Assembly (NCBI GenBank): GCA_021805485.1
Contig: JAJZFF010000461.1
Span: forward strand, 1 to 10,854
Direction: 5' to 3'
DNA from: Pseudomonadota bacterium
GTDB taxonomy: Bacteria; Pseudomonadota; Alphaproteobacteria; Acetobacterales; Acetobacteraceae
Length of the DNA stretch: 10,854 nucleotides
Within the stretch, counting starts at the first letter, position 1. Every line of letters begins with the position of its first letter. The translations under genes were made by a program, and so were the position numbers. Under the pieces are notes generated by a model. The model was given only the letters and a program-made list of their open reading frames with translations, was not told the DNA's origin and did no database searches. Shown one piece after another: positions 1 through 7,173 of this stretch.

Positions 1-599
1 AGCTGGAGCCGCAGTTGCGCGCCGTGCTGCGCGGCCGGGTGAAGGCGCGCATCAAGGAGCGCGGCTACACCGCCGTTCTCGTCACCCACGACCAGGGCGA
101 GGCGAACGCGATGGCGGACCGGATCGCGGTGATGGAAGCCGGCGTGTTGCAGCAGTTCGGCTCGCCGGCGGATCTGCGCGAGCGGCCCGCCAATCTCTTC
201 GTCGGCACCTTTTTCGGTGAGCCGCCGATGAACACGCTGCCGGGCCGCGCGACCGCGCAGGGGTTCGAGGCGCTCGATGAAGCCGGCGCGGTGGCGCTGC
301 GGATTCTCGCGCCACTGCCTCCGGGGATCGAGCCGGGCCGTGACGTGGTGCTGGGCCTCAGGCCCCACCGGCTGCATCTCGGCACCGGGGCGTTCCAGGG
401 CGAGGTCGTCTCGAACCAGTGGCTCGGTGATCAGGCGCATGTCGCGATCGAGGCGGCGGGGCGGATGCTGATCGGCATTCATCCCGAGCGTTTCGGCGCG
501 CGCCTCGGCAGCACCGTGCCCTTCGGTTTCGATCCCGCCGATCTGCATGTGTTCGACAAGGCGAGCGGTATCGCGCTCGCGCATGGAGCCGTGTCATGA
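1..599 (+). CDS. ABC transporter ATP-binding protein, C-terminal part (MalK/UgpC-like, CUT1 family), 5' truncated by window edge
   Basis: Open in frame from base 3 to the stop at 597-599, so the true start lies upstream of the window. The visible part begins just after the D-loop region (LEPQLR, where the family usually has LDAxLR). It continues with the H-loop VTHDQGEA, whose switch histidine is coded at 87-89, then with the typical DRIAVMEAG and GSPADLRERPANLFVGTFFG segments. After GEPPMN comes a TOBE-type domain (VLGLRPHRL, then FDPADLHVFD at the end), which marks the sugar/polyol importers of the MalK/UgpC group. Such an ATPase powers two permeases and a periplasmic binding protein on the cytoplasmic face. 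Walker A, Walker B and the signature motif are outside the window. The stop overlaps the kinase start (ATGA), so the transporter is probably co-transcribed with the catabolic genes and carries their substrate. Family is sure; substrate unknown. Confidence 0.93.
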   Translation, partial: LEPQLRAVLRGRVKARIKERGYTAVLVTHDQGEANAMADRIAVMEAGVLQQFGSPADLRERPANLFVGTFFGEPPMNTLPGRATAQGFEALDEAGAVALRILAPLPPGIEPGRDVVLGLRPHRLHLGTGAFQGEVVSNQWLGDQAHVAIEAAGRMLIGIHPERFGARLGSTVPFGFDPADLHVFDKASGIALAHGAVS

Positions 600-2158
600 C
601 AAAGCAGGTGATTGTCGCGCTCGATGCCGGAACCTCGGTGCTCAAGGCCGTTGCCTTCGACATCGAGGGCCGGCCGGTGGCCCTCGAATCAAGGCAGAAC
701 CACTATGTCGAGGACGGGCGTGGCGGTGTCGAGCAGGACATGGAGGCGACCTGGGACGCCGCCGCGGCGGTGATCGCCGGCCTCGTCGCCAGGCTCGAAG
801 GCGCCGAGGTGGTCGGCCTCGCGGTCACCGGGCAGGGTGACGGCACCTGGCTGATCGACGCCGCCGGCGCGCCGGTCGGCCCCGCGCTGCTCTGGCTGGA
901 TGCGCGGGCGGGCGCGATCATCGAGGATATTCGCGCCGATGCCCGCGGGCGCGCGATCTTCGCCGAATCCGGCACCGGTCCCGCCGCCTGCCAGCAATCC
1001 GGCCAGCTTCTGTGGCTGCGCGCGAACCGGCCCGGACAGCTCGCCCGCGCCGCCACCGCCCTGCACTGCAAGGACTGGCTCTATTTCCGCCTTACCGGCA
1101 CCCGCGCGACCGATCCCTCCGAAGGCTGCTTCACCTTCGGCTCGTGGCGAAGCCGCGCCTATTCCGACACGGTGATCGATGCATTCGGCCTGCGTCCCGA
1201 GGCCGGCAAGCTGCCCCCGATCGTCGATGGGGTGACGACGCATCACCCGCTATCCGCCGATGCCGCGGCCCGGCTCGGCATCCCGGCCGGCACGCCGGTC
1301 GTGCTCGGCTATGTCGACGTGCTGTGCAGCGCCCTTGGTGCCGGTCTCTACGGGATCGACGCCGATTCCGGCACCTCGATCATCGGCAGCACGGGCATGA
1401 ACATCCGCCTCGCCGACGATGATTTCGAACGCCCGGCCGATGCGCCGCTGAGCGGCTACCGCATGGTCTTCCCGGTGCCGGGCAAGACGGCGCTGCTGCA
1501 ATCCACCCTGGCGGCGACGCTGAATATCGACTGGCTGGTCGGCATTGCCGGGCAGGCCCTGCGTCTGGCCGGGCAGGAGCCGGATTCCGCCGCCCTCCTC
1601 GCGGCCCTCGATGCCGCGGTGCCTGCGGCCCCACCGGCGGTTGCGGTCTGGCACCCCTACATCTCGGCCGGCGGCGAGCGCGGCCCGTTCACCGATGCGC
1701 GGGCGAGGGCGAGCCTCGCCGGCATCGGCCGCGGGCTCGACCTGCCCGGCATGATGCGCAGCATCTATGAAGGCCTCGCCCTCGCGGCGGCGGACTGTTA
1801 TGCGGCGATCGGCGGCGCGCCCGAGATCATCAGCCTGACCGGCGGCGCGTCGCGCTCGGCGGCGATGCGGCAGATCTTCGCCGCGATGCTCGGCCGCAAG
1901 GTGCGAATCGTCAAGGAACACGGCAGCGGGGCGCTGGGGGCGGCGATGATCGCCTCCGTCTCGCTCGGCATCATGCCCGACCTTGCGACTTGCGCGCGCG
2001 CCTGGATTGCGCCGTTGCTCGGCGAACCCGAATTGCCCGACCCGGCGCTGATGGCGCGCTACGAGGGGCTACTCCCCATCTATCAGGAGGCCAGACTCGC
2101 CAACGCGCCCTTCTGGCACCGGTTTGCTTCGTTCGGAGAGAAATTCCATGGCGGCTGA
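596..2158 (+). CDS. FGGY-family carbohydrate kinase, erythritol kinase (EryA)/L-xylulose kinase-like
   Basis: 520 residues, the normal size for FGGY kinases. They phosphorylate a sugar or polyol with ATP in the cytoplasm. The N-terminal domain opens with the phosphate-binding ALDAGTSVLKAVAFD (residues 8-22) and contains VTGQGDGTWLID and DPSEGCFTF. The likely catalytic base is Asp241 in GYVDVLCSALGAG. The C-terminal domain has the TGGASRS loop (about 415-421) and GSGALGAAMIA near 446-456. The pattern, notably the GQGDGTWL, ACQQ and EGxFTF blocks, recalls alphaproteobacterial erythritol kinases and the LyxK branch rather than glycerol kinase; this is recognition from memory, not an alignment. 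The start overlaps the ABC gene by 4 bp, with GGAG 6-7 bp upstream. The 3' end overlaps the next gene by 11 bp. Sited between an importer and a GlpD-like dehydrogenase, it most likely makes a polyol phosphate. Symbol withheld because the substrate is not proven. Confidence 0.93.
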   Translation: MTKQVIVALDAGTSVLKAVAFDIEGRPVALESRQNHYVEDGRGGVEQDMEATWDAAAAVIAGLVARLEGAEVVGLAVTGQGDGTWLIDAAGAPVGPALLWLDARAGAIIEDIRADARGRAIFAESGTGPAACQQSGQLLWLRANRPGQLARAATALHCKDWLYFRLTGTRATDPSEGCFTFGSWRSRAYSDTVIDAFGLRPEAGKLPPIVDGVTTHHPLSADAAARLGIPAGTPVVLGYVDVLCSALGAGLYGIDADSGTSIIGSTGMNIRLADDDFERPADAPLSGYRMVFPVPGKTALLQSTLAATLNIDWLVGIAGQALRLAGQEPDSAALLAALDAAVPAAPPAVAVWHPYISAGGERGPFTDARARASLAGIGRGLDLPGMMRSIYEGLALAAADCYAAIGGAPEIISLTGGASRSAAMRQIFAAMLGRKVRIVKEHGSGALGAAMIASVSLGIMPDLATCARAWIAPLLGEPELPDPALMARYEGLLPIYQEARLANAPFWHRFASFGEKFHGG

Positions 2159-3197
2159 GAAACGCGACTGCGCCGTGATCGGTGACAATTTCATGCGTCC
2201 CGAGATGTTCGCGCGCGCCATCGCGGCGCGCTGCGGCGATGCGCTCGCGCTTCGCTCGATGACGCTGCCCTGGCCGGATGAGCCGATGGAGCATGGCTAT
2301 GCGAAGCCGGGCATGGACGGGCTGAAGGAATACCAGGGTGATCCGGACGAGATCGCCGCCTTCGTGGGCGATGCGGAAATCCTCGTCACCCATCTCGCCC
2401 CGGTTTCCGCGCAGATGCTGGAGCGGATGACGCATCTGCGGCTTATCGCGGTATCGCGCGGCGGGCCGGTCAATATCGACATGGAAGCCGCCCGGTTGCG
2501 CCAGATCCGCGTCGTCAACACGCCGGGCCGCAATGCCAGCGCCGTTGCCGAATTCACCATCGGCGCCATCCTCGCGCAGACCCGGCTGATCGGCGCGGGG
2601 CACGATTCGCTGCGCCGGCGCGACTGGCGCGGCGATCTCTACCGCGCCGACCTCACCGGCCGCGAGCTGTCGGAAATGACCGTCGGCATCATCGGCTATG
2701 GTCAGATCGGCACCCGCGTCGTCCGCCTGCTCAAGCCCTTCGGCTGCCGCATCCTGGTGCATGATCCCTATGTCGGGCTCGCTGCGGCGGATCTTGCCGA
2801 TGGTGTCGCGCCGGCCTCGCTGGAAACGCTGCTGGCCGAATCGGATGTCGTCACCCTGCATCCGCGGGTGACGGCGGAGACGACCGGGATGATGAACGCC
2901 GCCCGCCTCGCGGTCATGAAGCCAGGCGCCTATCTGGTCAACACCGCGCGTGGCCCGCTGCTTGACTATGCGGCGCTCGAGGACGCGCTGCGGCGCGGCC
3001 ATCTCGCGGGCGCGGCGCTCGACACATTCGGCATCGAACCGGTCCCGGCCGACTGGGGCCTGCTCGACCTGCCGAACGTGACCCTGACGCCGCACATCGC
3101 CGGCGCCTCGGTGAAGACCGTAACGATCGCCGCCGAGGCCGCCGCCGAGGAACTGCGCCGCTTTCTCGCCGGCGAGCCGCCGCTCAATCCCTGCTGA
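2148..3197 (+). CDS. D-isomer-specific 2-hydroxyacid dehydrogenase (NAD(P)-dependent)
   Basis: 349 residues with the start at 2148 (MAAEKRDC), chosen because GGAGAG at 2135-2140 sits 7 bp upstream; an in-frame ATG at 2124 lacks such a site. The substrate domain is split around a central Rossmann domain, as in the D-2-hydroxyacid dehydrogenase/phosphoglycerate dehydrogenase family. The nucleotide-binding GYGQIG begins near residue 183. The catalytic triad is complete: Arg268 in NTARG, Glu297 in FGIEP and His316 in TPHIAG. The family interconverts 2-oxoacids and D-2-hydroxyacids (glyoxylate, hydroxypyruvate, 3-phosphoglycerate and others). The specific acid cannot be read here; no C-terminal ACT domain is present, so a serine-pathway SerA of the long type is unlikely. 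It overlaps the kinase gene by 11 bp, which implies translational coupling. In this operon it may process an acid or aldehyde by-product of aldol cleavage (inference). Confidence 0.92.
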   Translation: MAAEKRDCAVIGDNFMRPEMFARAIAARCGDALALRSMTLPWPDEPMEHGYAKPGMDGLKEYQGDPDEIAAFVGDAEILVTHLAPVSAQMLERMTHLRLIAVSRGGPVNIDMEAARLRQIRVVNTPGRNASAVAEFTIGAILAQTRLIGAGHDSLRRRDWRGDLYRADLTGRELSEMTVGIIGYGQIGTRVVRLLKPFGCRILVHDPYVGLAAADLADGVAPASLETLLAESDVVTLHPRVTAETTGMMNAARLAVMKPGAYLVNTARGPLLDYAALEDALRRGHLAGAALDTFGIEPVPADWGLLDLPNVTLTPHIAGASVKTVTIAAEAAAEELRRFLAGEPPLNPC

Positions 3198-3236
3198 CGT
3201 CCCGTTAACAGACAAAGACTGAAAGGCTCCCCCGAC

Positions 3237-3905
3237 ATGAGCGACCTCGACCTTCGCAAGGCCCTGATCTCCGCCTGCCAGCAGATGAACGCGCTGGGCA
3301 TCAACCAGGGCACGTCCGGCAACATCAGCGTCCGCCACGGCGACACGATGCTGATCTCGCCCTCCGCCACGCCCTATCACCTGATCGAGCCCGACATGAT
3401 CGCCGCCATGCCGATCGAGGGCGAATACGGCGCCTGGACGGGCAAGCTGAAACCTTCGACCGAATGGCGCTTCCATCTCGACATCATGCGCGCCCGGCCT
3501 GAAGTGAACGCGATCGTCCACAGCCACCCCACCTTCGCGACCACGCTCGCCATCGCCCGGCGGGACATCGAGGCCTGCCACTACATGGTCGCGGCCTTTG
3601 GCGGGGTCGATGTGCGTTGCGCGCCCTATGCCACGTTCGGCACCAAGGAGCTTTCGGTGCATGCGCTGAAGGCGCTGGAAGGACGCATGGGCTGCCTGCT
3701 CGCCAATCACGGCATGATCGTGCTCGGCGAAAATCTCGACAAGGCGATGTGGCGCGCGGTCGAGCTCGAAACCATTTCGCGGCAGTATTACCACGCGCTC
3801 GTGCTCGGCAAGCCGCACATCCTCAGCGCCGCCGACATCGACGCAACGCTGGCCCAGTTCTCCGGCTACGGCCTGCAGGATGACGCCGGAGCCGATGCCG
3901 CATGA
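3237..3905 (+). CDS. class II (zinc) aldolase, L-fuculose-1-phosphate aldolase (FucA)-like
   Basis: 222 residues, close to E. coli FucA (215). The class II aldolase/adducin fold is marked by NQGTSGNISVR at about 23-33 (phosphate-binding region). The catalytic and zinc residues all line up with those reported for FucA, at a constant offset of three: Glu76 (FucA Glu73), His95 and His97 in HSHP (92, 94), Tyr116 (113) and His158 in ANHG (155). Members cleave ketose 1-phosphates to dihydroxyacetone phosphate and an aldehyde; related AraD-type members are epimerases, but the Glu at 76 favours aldolase. It is the only gene of the operon without an overlap on its 5' side (39-bp gap, with an AAAGG ribosome site at about 3222-3226). 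Its 3' end overlaps the dehydrogenase (ATGA). Probably cytoplasmic. It is the likely cleavage enzyme for the ketose phosphate made by the kinase and the dehydrogenase. Confidence 0.92.
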   Translation: MSDLDLRKALISACQQMNALGINQGTSGNISVRHGDTMLISPSATPYHLIEPDMIAAMPIEGEYGAWTGKLKPSTEWRFHLDIMRARPEVNAIVHSHPTFATTLAIARRDIEACHYMVAAFGGVDVRCAPYATFGTKELSVHALKALEGRMGCLLANHGMIVLGENLDKAMWRAVELETISRQYYHALVLGKPHILSAADIDATLAQFSGYGLQDDAGADAA

Positions 3906-5389
3906 ATGCGGACTACGATCTCCTGGTCATCGGCGGCGGCATCAACGGCGCGGGCATTGCCCGCGATGCCGCCGGCCGCGGCCTGAAAACCCTGCTCTGC
4001 GAGAAGGGCGATTTCGCCGAGGGCACGTCGTCGCGCTCGGGCAAGCTCGTGCATGGCGGGTTGCGCTATCTCGAATACTACGAGTTCCGCCTGGTGCGCG
4101 AGGCGCTGATCGAGCGCGAGGTGCTGCTGCGCGCCGCGCCGCACATCGTCTGGCCGATGCGCTTCGTGCTGCCGCACAGCCCGGAGCAGCGCCCGGCCTG
4201 GATGATCCGCCTCGGCCTGTTTCTCTACGATCATCTCGGCGGGCGCCAGAAGCTGCCCGGCACCCGAGCTCTCGACCTGCGCCGCGCGCCCGAGGGCGCG
4301 CCGATCCGCGCGGACTACGCCAGGGCCTTCGAATATTCCGATTGCTGGGTCGATGACGCGCGGCTGGTCGTCCTGAACGCGCTCGATGCCGCGGAACGCG
4401 GCGCCGCCGTGCGCCCGCGCACCGCGGCCGCCTCGGCCCGGCGCGAGGGCGGGGTCTGGCACGTGACCCTGCGCGCCGCCGATGGCGCGACGGAAGCGGT
4501 GACGTCCCGCGTCCTGGTCAACGCCGCTGGTCCGTGGGTTGCCGGAGTCATGCAGGGCGTGATCGGGCTGAACACGCCGGCGAAGGTGCGCCTGGTCAAG
4601 GGCAGCCACATCGTCGTCCGCAAGTTCTGGGATGGTCCGCAGGCCTATCTCCTGCAGAACGACGACAAGCGGGTGATCTTCGTCAATCCCTATGAGGACG
4701 ATCTCTGCCTGATCGGCACGACCGACATTCCCTATGACGGCGCCGCCGAAGATGTCGCGATCGATGCGGCGGAGCGCGCCTATCTGCTGCGCGCCGTCAA
4801 CCGCTACATGAAGCGGCCGCTCACCGAAGACGATATCGTGGCCGAATTCTCCGGCATCCGCCCGCTATATGACGACAAGGCGGCGAACCCCTCGGCGGTG
4901 ACGCGCGACTATGTCTTCGATATCGACGAGCAACCGGGCGAGGCGCCTTTGCTGTCGGTGTTCGGCGGCAAGATCACGACCTATCGCAAGCTCGCCGAGC
5001 ACGCGCTGGAGCGGCTGCAGAAATTCCTCCCCGCGATGCGGGCCCCCTGGACCGGCGCGGCACCGCTGCCGGGCGGTGACATGGAGGGCGCCGATTTCGA
5101 CCGGTTTCTTGCGGAGTTCCGGCGCGCCAAGCCCTTCCTGCCCGAAACCCTCGCCCATCACTACGCGCGGCTCTACGGCACCCGCGCCGCCGATGTGATC
5201 GGTGCTGCGGGTGATCTTGCCGGCCTCGGCCGGCATTTCGGCGGGCTGTTCTACGAATGCGAGGCCGATTATCTGCGCCGCGCCGAATGGGCGCGCGAGG
5301 CGGACGACTATCTGGATCGCCGCACCAAGCACGGTCTGCACATGACCACCGCCGAGCGCGAGGCCTTCGCCGCCTGGGTGGCGGCATGA
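3902..5389 (+). CDS. glpD: FAD-dependent glycerol-3-phosphate dehydrogenase family protein (GlpD/EryB-like)
   Basis: 495 residues, nearly the length of E. coli GlpD (501). It resembles GlpD along its whole length: the FAD-binding GGGINGAG at residues 11-18, SGKLVHGGLRYLEYYEFRLV, PMRFVLPH, FEYSDCWVDDARLV, VNAAGPWV, KGSHIVV, IGTTD, and FSGIRPLYDD with Arg320 (GlpD Arg317). Lys357 in GGKITTYRKLAEHAL matches GlpD Lys354. The C-terminal helical domain (RAEWAREADDYLDRRTKHGL) is also present. GlpD is a peripheral inner-membrane enzyme that oxidises sn-glycerol 3-phosphate to DHAP and passes electrons to quinone. The paralogue EryB oxidises erythritol 4-phosphate and cannot be separated from GlpD by eye. 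The neighbouring kinase is not a GlpK, and two aldolases flank this gene, so a longer polyol phosphate is a real alternative substrate. It starts by ATGA overlap with GGAG about 9 bp upstream. Family sure, substrate open. Confidence 0.92.
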   Translation: MNADYDLLVIGGGINGAGIARDAAGRGLKTLLCEKGDFAEGTSSRSGKLVHGGLRYLEYYEFRLVREALIEREVLLRAAPHIVWPMRFVLPHSPEQRPAWMIRLGLFLYDHLGGRQKLPGTRALDLRRAPEGAPIRADYARAFEYSDCWVDDARLVVLNALDAAERGAAVRPRTAAASARREGGVWHVTLRAADGATEAVTSRVLVNAAGPWVAGVMQGVIGLNTPAKVRLVKGSHIVVRKFWDGPQAYLLQNDDKRVIFVNPYEDDLCLIGTTDIPYDGAAEDVAIDAAERAYLLRAVNRYMKRPLTEDDIVAEFSGIRPLYDDKAANPSAVTRDYVFDIDEQPGEAPLLSVFGGKITTYRKLAEHALERLQKFLPAMRAPWTGAAPLPGGDMEGADFDRFLAEFRRAKPFLPETLAHHYARLYGTRAADVIGAAGDLAGLGRHFGGLFYECEADYLRRAEWAREADDYLDRRTKHGLHMTTAEREAFAAWVAA

Positions 5390-6378
5390 GCGCGGCGCCC
5401 GGCCGGGACGATCCGGCGCTTGCCGAACTCGTCGCCGCCTCGGCCCGGATCGGCGCCGACCCGCTGCTGGTGCAGGCCGCCGGCGGCAACACCTCGATCA
5501 AGCTCGGCGGGGCGATGTGGATCAAGGCTTCCGGCCAGTGGCTGGCGGATGCCGCTCGGCAGGACGTGATGGTGCCGGTCGATTTCGTTGCGCTGCGCGC
5601 AGCCTATGGCGAGGGTGGCGATGTCGAGAATGCGAAACGCTTCCTGATCGGCGGCGGTGTGCTGCGCCCCTCGATCGAGACGGCGATGCACGCGATGATG
5701 CCGCACCGGGTGGTTCTGCACGTCCATTGCGTTGCGACCATCGCGACGGCCGTGCGCGCCGATGCCGAAGCCCGGCTCGCCGGCGCGCTCGCGGGGCTCG
5801 ACTGGGGCTTCGTCCCCTATGTCCGCCCTGGCCAGCCGCTGGCCGATGGCGTGATGGCGCGGCCCGGCCATGCCATCTATGTATTCGGCAATCATGGGCT
5901 GACCGTCGGTGCGGAAACGGTGGAGGGTGCCGTGGCGTTGATCGAGACCGTGCGCGCCCGGCTCGCCGCTGTGGCGCGCCCGCTCGCGCCCGCCGATGAC
6001 GCCGCCCTCGCGCGCGCCGCGGCAGGCTCCGGCTACGAAGCCGCGCCGCCCGAGATCGCCACGCTCGGCGCCGACCCGGCAAGTCTCGCCGTCGCCCGCG
6101 CCGGCTCGCTCTACCCCGACCATGTCATCTTCCTCGGCCCAGGCGTGCCGGAGCGGGTCGAATCCGGCGCACCGCTCGTGCTCGTGCCCGGCGCGGGCGC
6201 GCTGCTGCGGCGCGATGCCTCGGCCTCCGCCCGGGCAATGGCCCGCTGCATCGCCGATGTCGCCCGCCTCGTGCCGGCAGGTGCGGCGTTGAGCGTGCTG
6301 AGCGCCGACGAGGAGGCCGCGCTGCTCGGCTGGGAGGCGGAAGCCTATCGCAAGACATTGCAGCGCCCGGCATCCTGA
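5386..6378 (+). CDS. class II aldolase/adducin-family protein, divergent long form
   Basis: 330 residues from the ATG that overlaps the preceding stop (ATGA at 5386-5389); in-frame codons run further upstream but lie inside the dehydrogenase gene. The N-terminal domain (about 1-200) is a class II aldolase fold: AAGGNTSIK (26-34, phosphate-binding), Glu98 in RPSIET, His112 and His114 in HVHC, and His170 in GNHG. These give the expected Glu and three zinc histidines. The remaining part (about 215-330: YPDHVIFLGPGVPE, then EAEAYRKTL at the end) is like the segment that follows the aldolase domain in rhamnulose-1-phosphate aldolase/dehydrogenase fusions; here no Rossmann domain follows. The spacing from Glu to the first His (14) differs from the FucA-like gene upstream (19), so it is not a recent duplicate. 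It could be an aldolase, a dehydratase or an epimerase/isomerase; the reaction is not known. Last gene of the operon. Confidence 0.85.
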   Translation: MSAAPGRDDPALAELVAASARIGADPLLVQAAGGNTSIKLGGAMWIKASGQWLADAARQDVMVPVDFVALRAAYGEGGDVENAKRFLIGGGVLRPSIETAMHAMMPHRVVLHVHCVATIATAVRADAEARLAGALAGLDWGFVPYVRPGQPLADGVMARPGHAIYVFGNHGLTVGAETVEGAVALIETVRARLAAVARPLAPADDAALARAAAGSGYEAAPPEIATLGADPASLAVARAGSLYPDHVIFLGPGVPERVESGAPLVLVPGAGALLRRDASASARAMARCIADVARLVPAGAALSVLSADEEAALLGWEAEAYRKTLQRPAS

Positions 6379-6386
6379 GCCTGGCG

Positions 6387-7010
6387 TCAGCGCGCCGCCG
6401 GCAGCCGCCAGCCCCGATAGATCGCCATCATCCGCAGAAACACGCAGAGCGCGAGCCCGCTCCAGGCGGCAAGCGGCTGGGCGATGCCAAGGGCAGCGCC
6501 GGCCACCACCACCAGCGCGCCGGCCAGGGCGGCGACGGCGTAGATATCGGCGTGCAGCACGGTCGGCACCCGCATGGTCAGCACGTCGCGCACCATGCCG
6601 CCGCCGATCGCGCTGACCATGCCGAGAATCGCCGCCATCGGCCAGTTGATTCCGTAGTCCAGTGCCTTTTGCGTTCCGGCCACCGCGAACACGCCGAGCC
6701 CGATCGCATCGAAGAACAGCACCGGATGCGATAGCCGCCTGAACAGGCCGAAACAGGCGAACACGAACAGCCCGCCGGCCAGCGCCAGGGCAAGATTGTG
6801 CCAGCTCGCCACCGATTCCGGCGGCACCGCGCCGATCATGACGTCGCGCAGGATGCCGCCGGAAACCGCGGTGACATAGGCGAGCACCAGAACGCCGAAC
6901 ACGTCCATCCGCTCCTGCACGCCGCGCGCCGCCCCGCTCATCGCGAAGACCAGCGTGCCGGTCATGTCGAGCCCGGCCACCAGCGGATGCACGATCCCCC
7001 CCGGGCTCAC
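6387..7010 (-). CDS. trimeric intracellular cation (TRIC) channel family membrane protein (UPF0126)
   Basis: 207 residues, very hydrophobic, with about seven predicted membrane segments. The family's internal duplication is plain: DMTGTLVFAMSGA (15-27) and DAIGLGVFAVAGT (101-113), each followed by a glycine-rich GGxxRD motif (GGILRD at 51-56; GGMVRD at 137-142). Bacterial members of this family form trimeric cation-permeable channels in the inner membrane; some are named YadS/YicG, and roles are mostly unassigned. The start given is a GTG at 7008-7010 with no clear ribosome site. The GTGs at residues 7 and 11 or Met16 are possible alternatives, since the conserved core begins at about residue 12. 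It is a lone gene, convergent with the polyol operon (8 bp between stops) and divergent from the acyl-CoA operon. No link to either pathway is evident. Confidence 0.9.
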   Translation of the reverse strand: MSPGGIVHPLVAGLDMTGTLVFAMSGAARGVQERMDVFGVLVLAYVTAVSGGILRDVMIGAVPPESVASWHNLALALAGGLFVFACFGLFRRLSHPVLFFDAIGLGVFAVAGTQKALDYGINWPMAAILGMVSAIGGGMVRDVLTMRVPTVLHADIYAVAALAGALVVVAGAALGIAQPLAAWSGLALCVFLRMMAIYRGWRLPAAR

Positions 7011-7123
7011 GCGCGGGATCCGGGAGCAGGGCGGAAGCGGCAGGAGGGGCGAGGAATCACGTTTGGCACCGGCGGACGTTAGGATGGAAATGGCGGCAGA
7101 CTTAGCTATTTTCAGATCGGGAT

Positions 7124-7138
7124 ACCATGGTCCATGGT
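7124..7138. promoter_or_regulatory. 15-bp palindrome in the divergent spacer, candidate operator
   Basis: ACCATGG-T-CCATGGT is a perfect 7-bp inverted repeat around one base. It lies 36 bp upstream of the TTG start of the acyl-CoA dehydrogenase gene, inside the 163-bp spacer (7011-7173) between divergent genes. Its size and symmetry suit a dimeric repressor (TetR- or GntR-like), but no regulator gene is in the window and no second copy was noticed. No convincing -35/-10 pair was found in the spacer. Function is inferred from position only. Confidence 0.4.
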
Positions 7139-7162
7139 GCCGCCCGCTGCATAGCCCACCGT

Positions 7163-7170
7163 GGAGGAAG
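7163..7170 (+). promoter_or_regulatory. strong ribosome binding site that fixes the TTG start of the acyl-CoA dehydrogenase
   Basis: GGAGGAAG has a full Shine-Dalgarno core (GGAGG at 7163-7167) 6 bp before TTG at 7174. In-frame ATGs further upstream, for example near 7084 and 7090, have no comparable site. They would also add a stretch rich in Trp, His and Pro that has no counterpart in the family. Confidence 0.8.
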
Positions 7171-7173
7171 CAT

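Noticed and set aside
1971..3818. Long minus-strand open frame (615 codons) opposite the kinase, 2-hydroxyacid dehydrogenase and aldolase genes
   Set aside because: It is antisense to three well-supported genes, has low-complexity Arg/Gly/Ala-rich composition with no family motif, and is the expected shadow of high-GC coding DNA.
5257..5385. Earlier start for the second class II aldolase gene
   Set aside because: The added 43 residues are Arg-rich, lie inside the dehydrogenase gene, and the ATGA overlap at 5386 follows the operon's pattern.
6381..6411. CTGGCG...CGCCAG inverted repeat as a terminator between the convergent genes
   Set aside because: Only 6 bp with a 19-base loop, inside the TRIC coding end, and no T-run on either strand.
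7100..7130. A sigma-70 promoter (TTAGCT with GATACC) before the acyl-CoA dehydrogenase
   Set aside because: The spacing is too short and both boxes match poorly; no supportable -35/-10 pair was seen.
6955..7173. N-terminal extension of the acyl-CoA dehydrogenase from upstream ATGs
   Set aside because: The extension overlaps the TRIC gene start, lacks homology and a ribosome site; the TTG at 7174 has GGAGG at ideal distance and gives a normal length.
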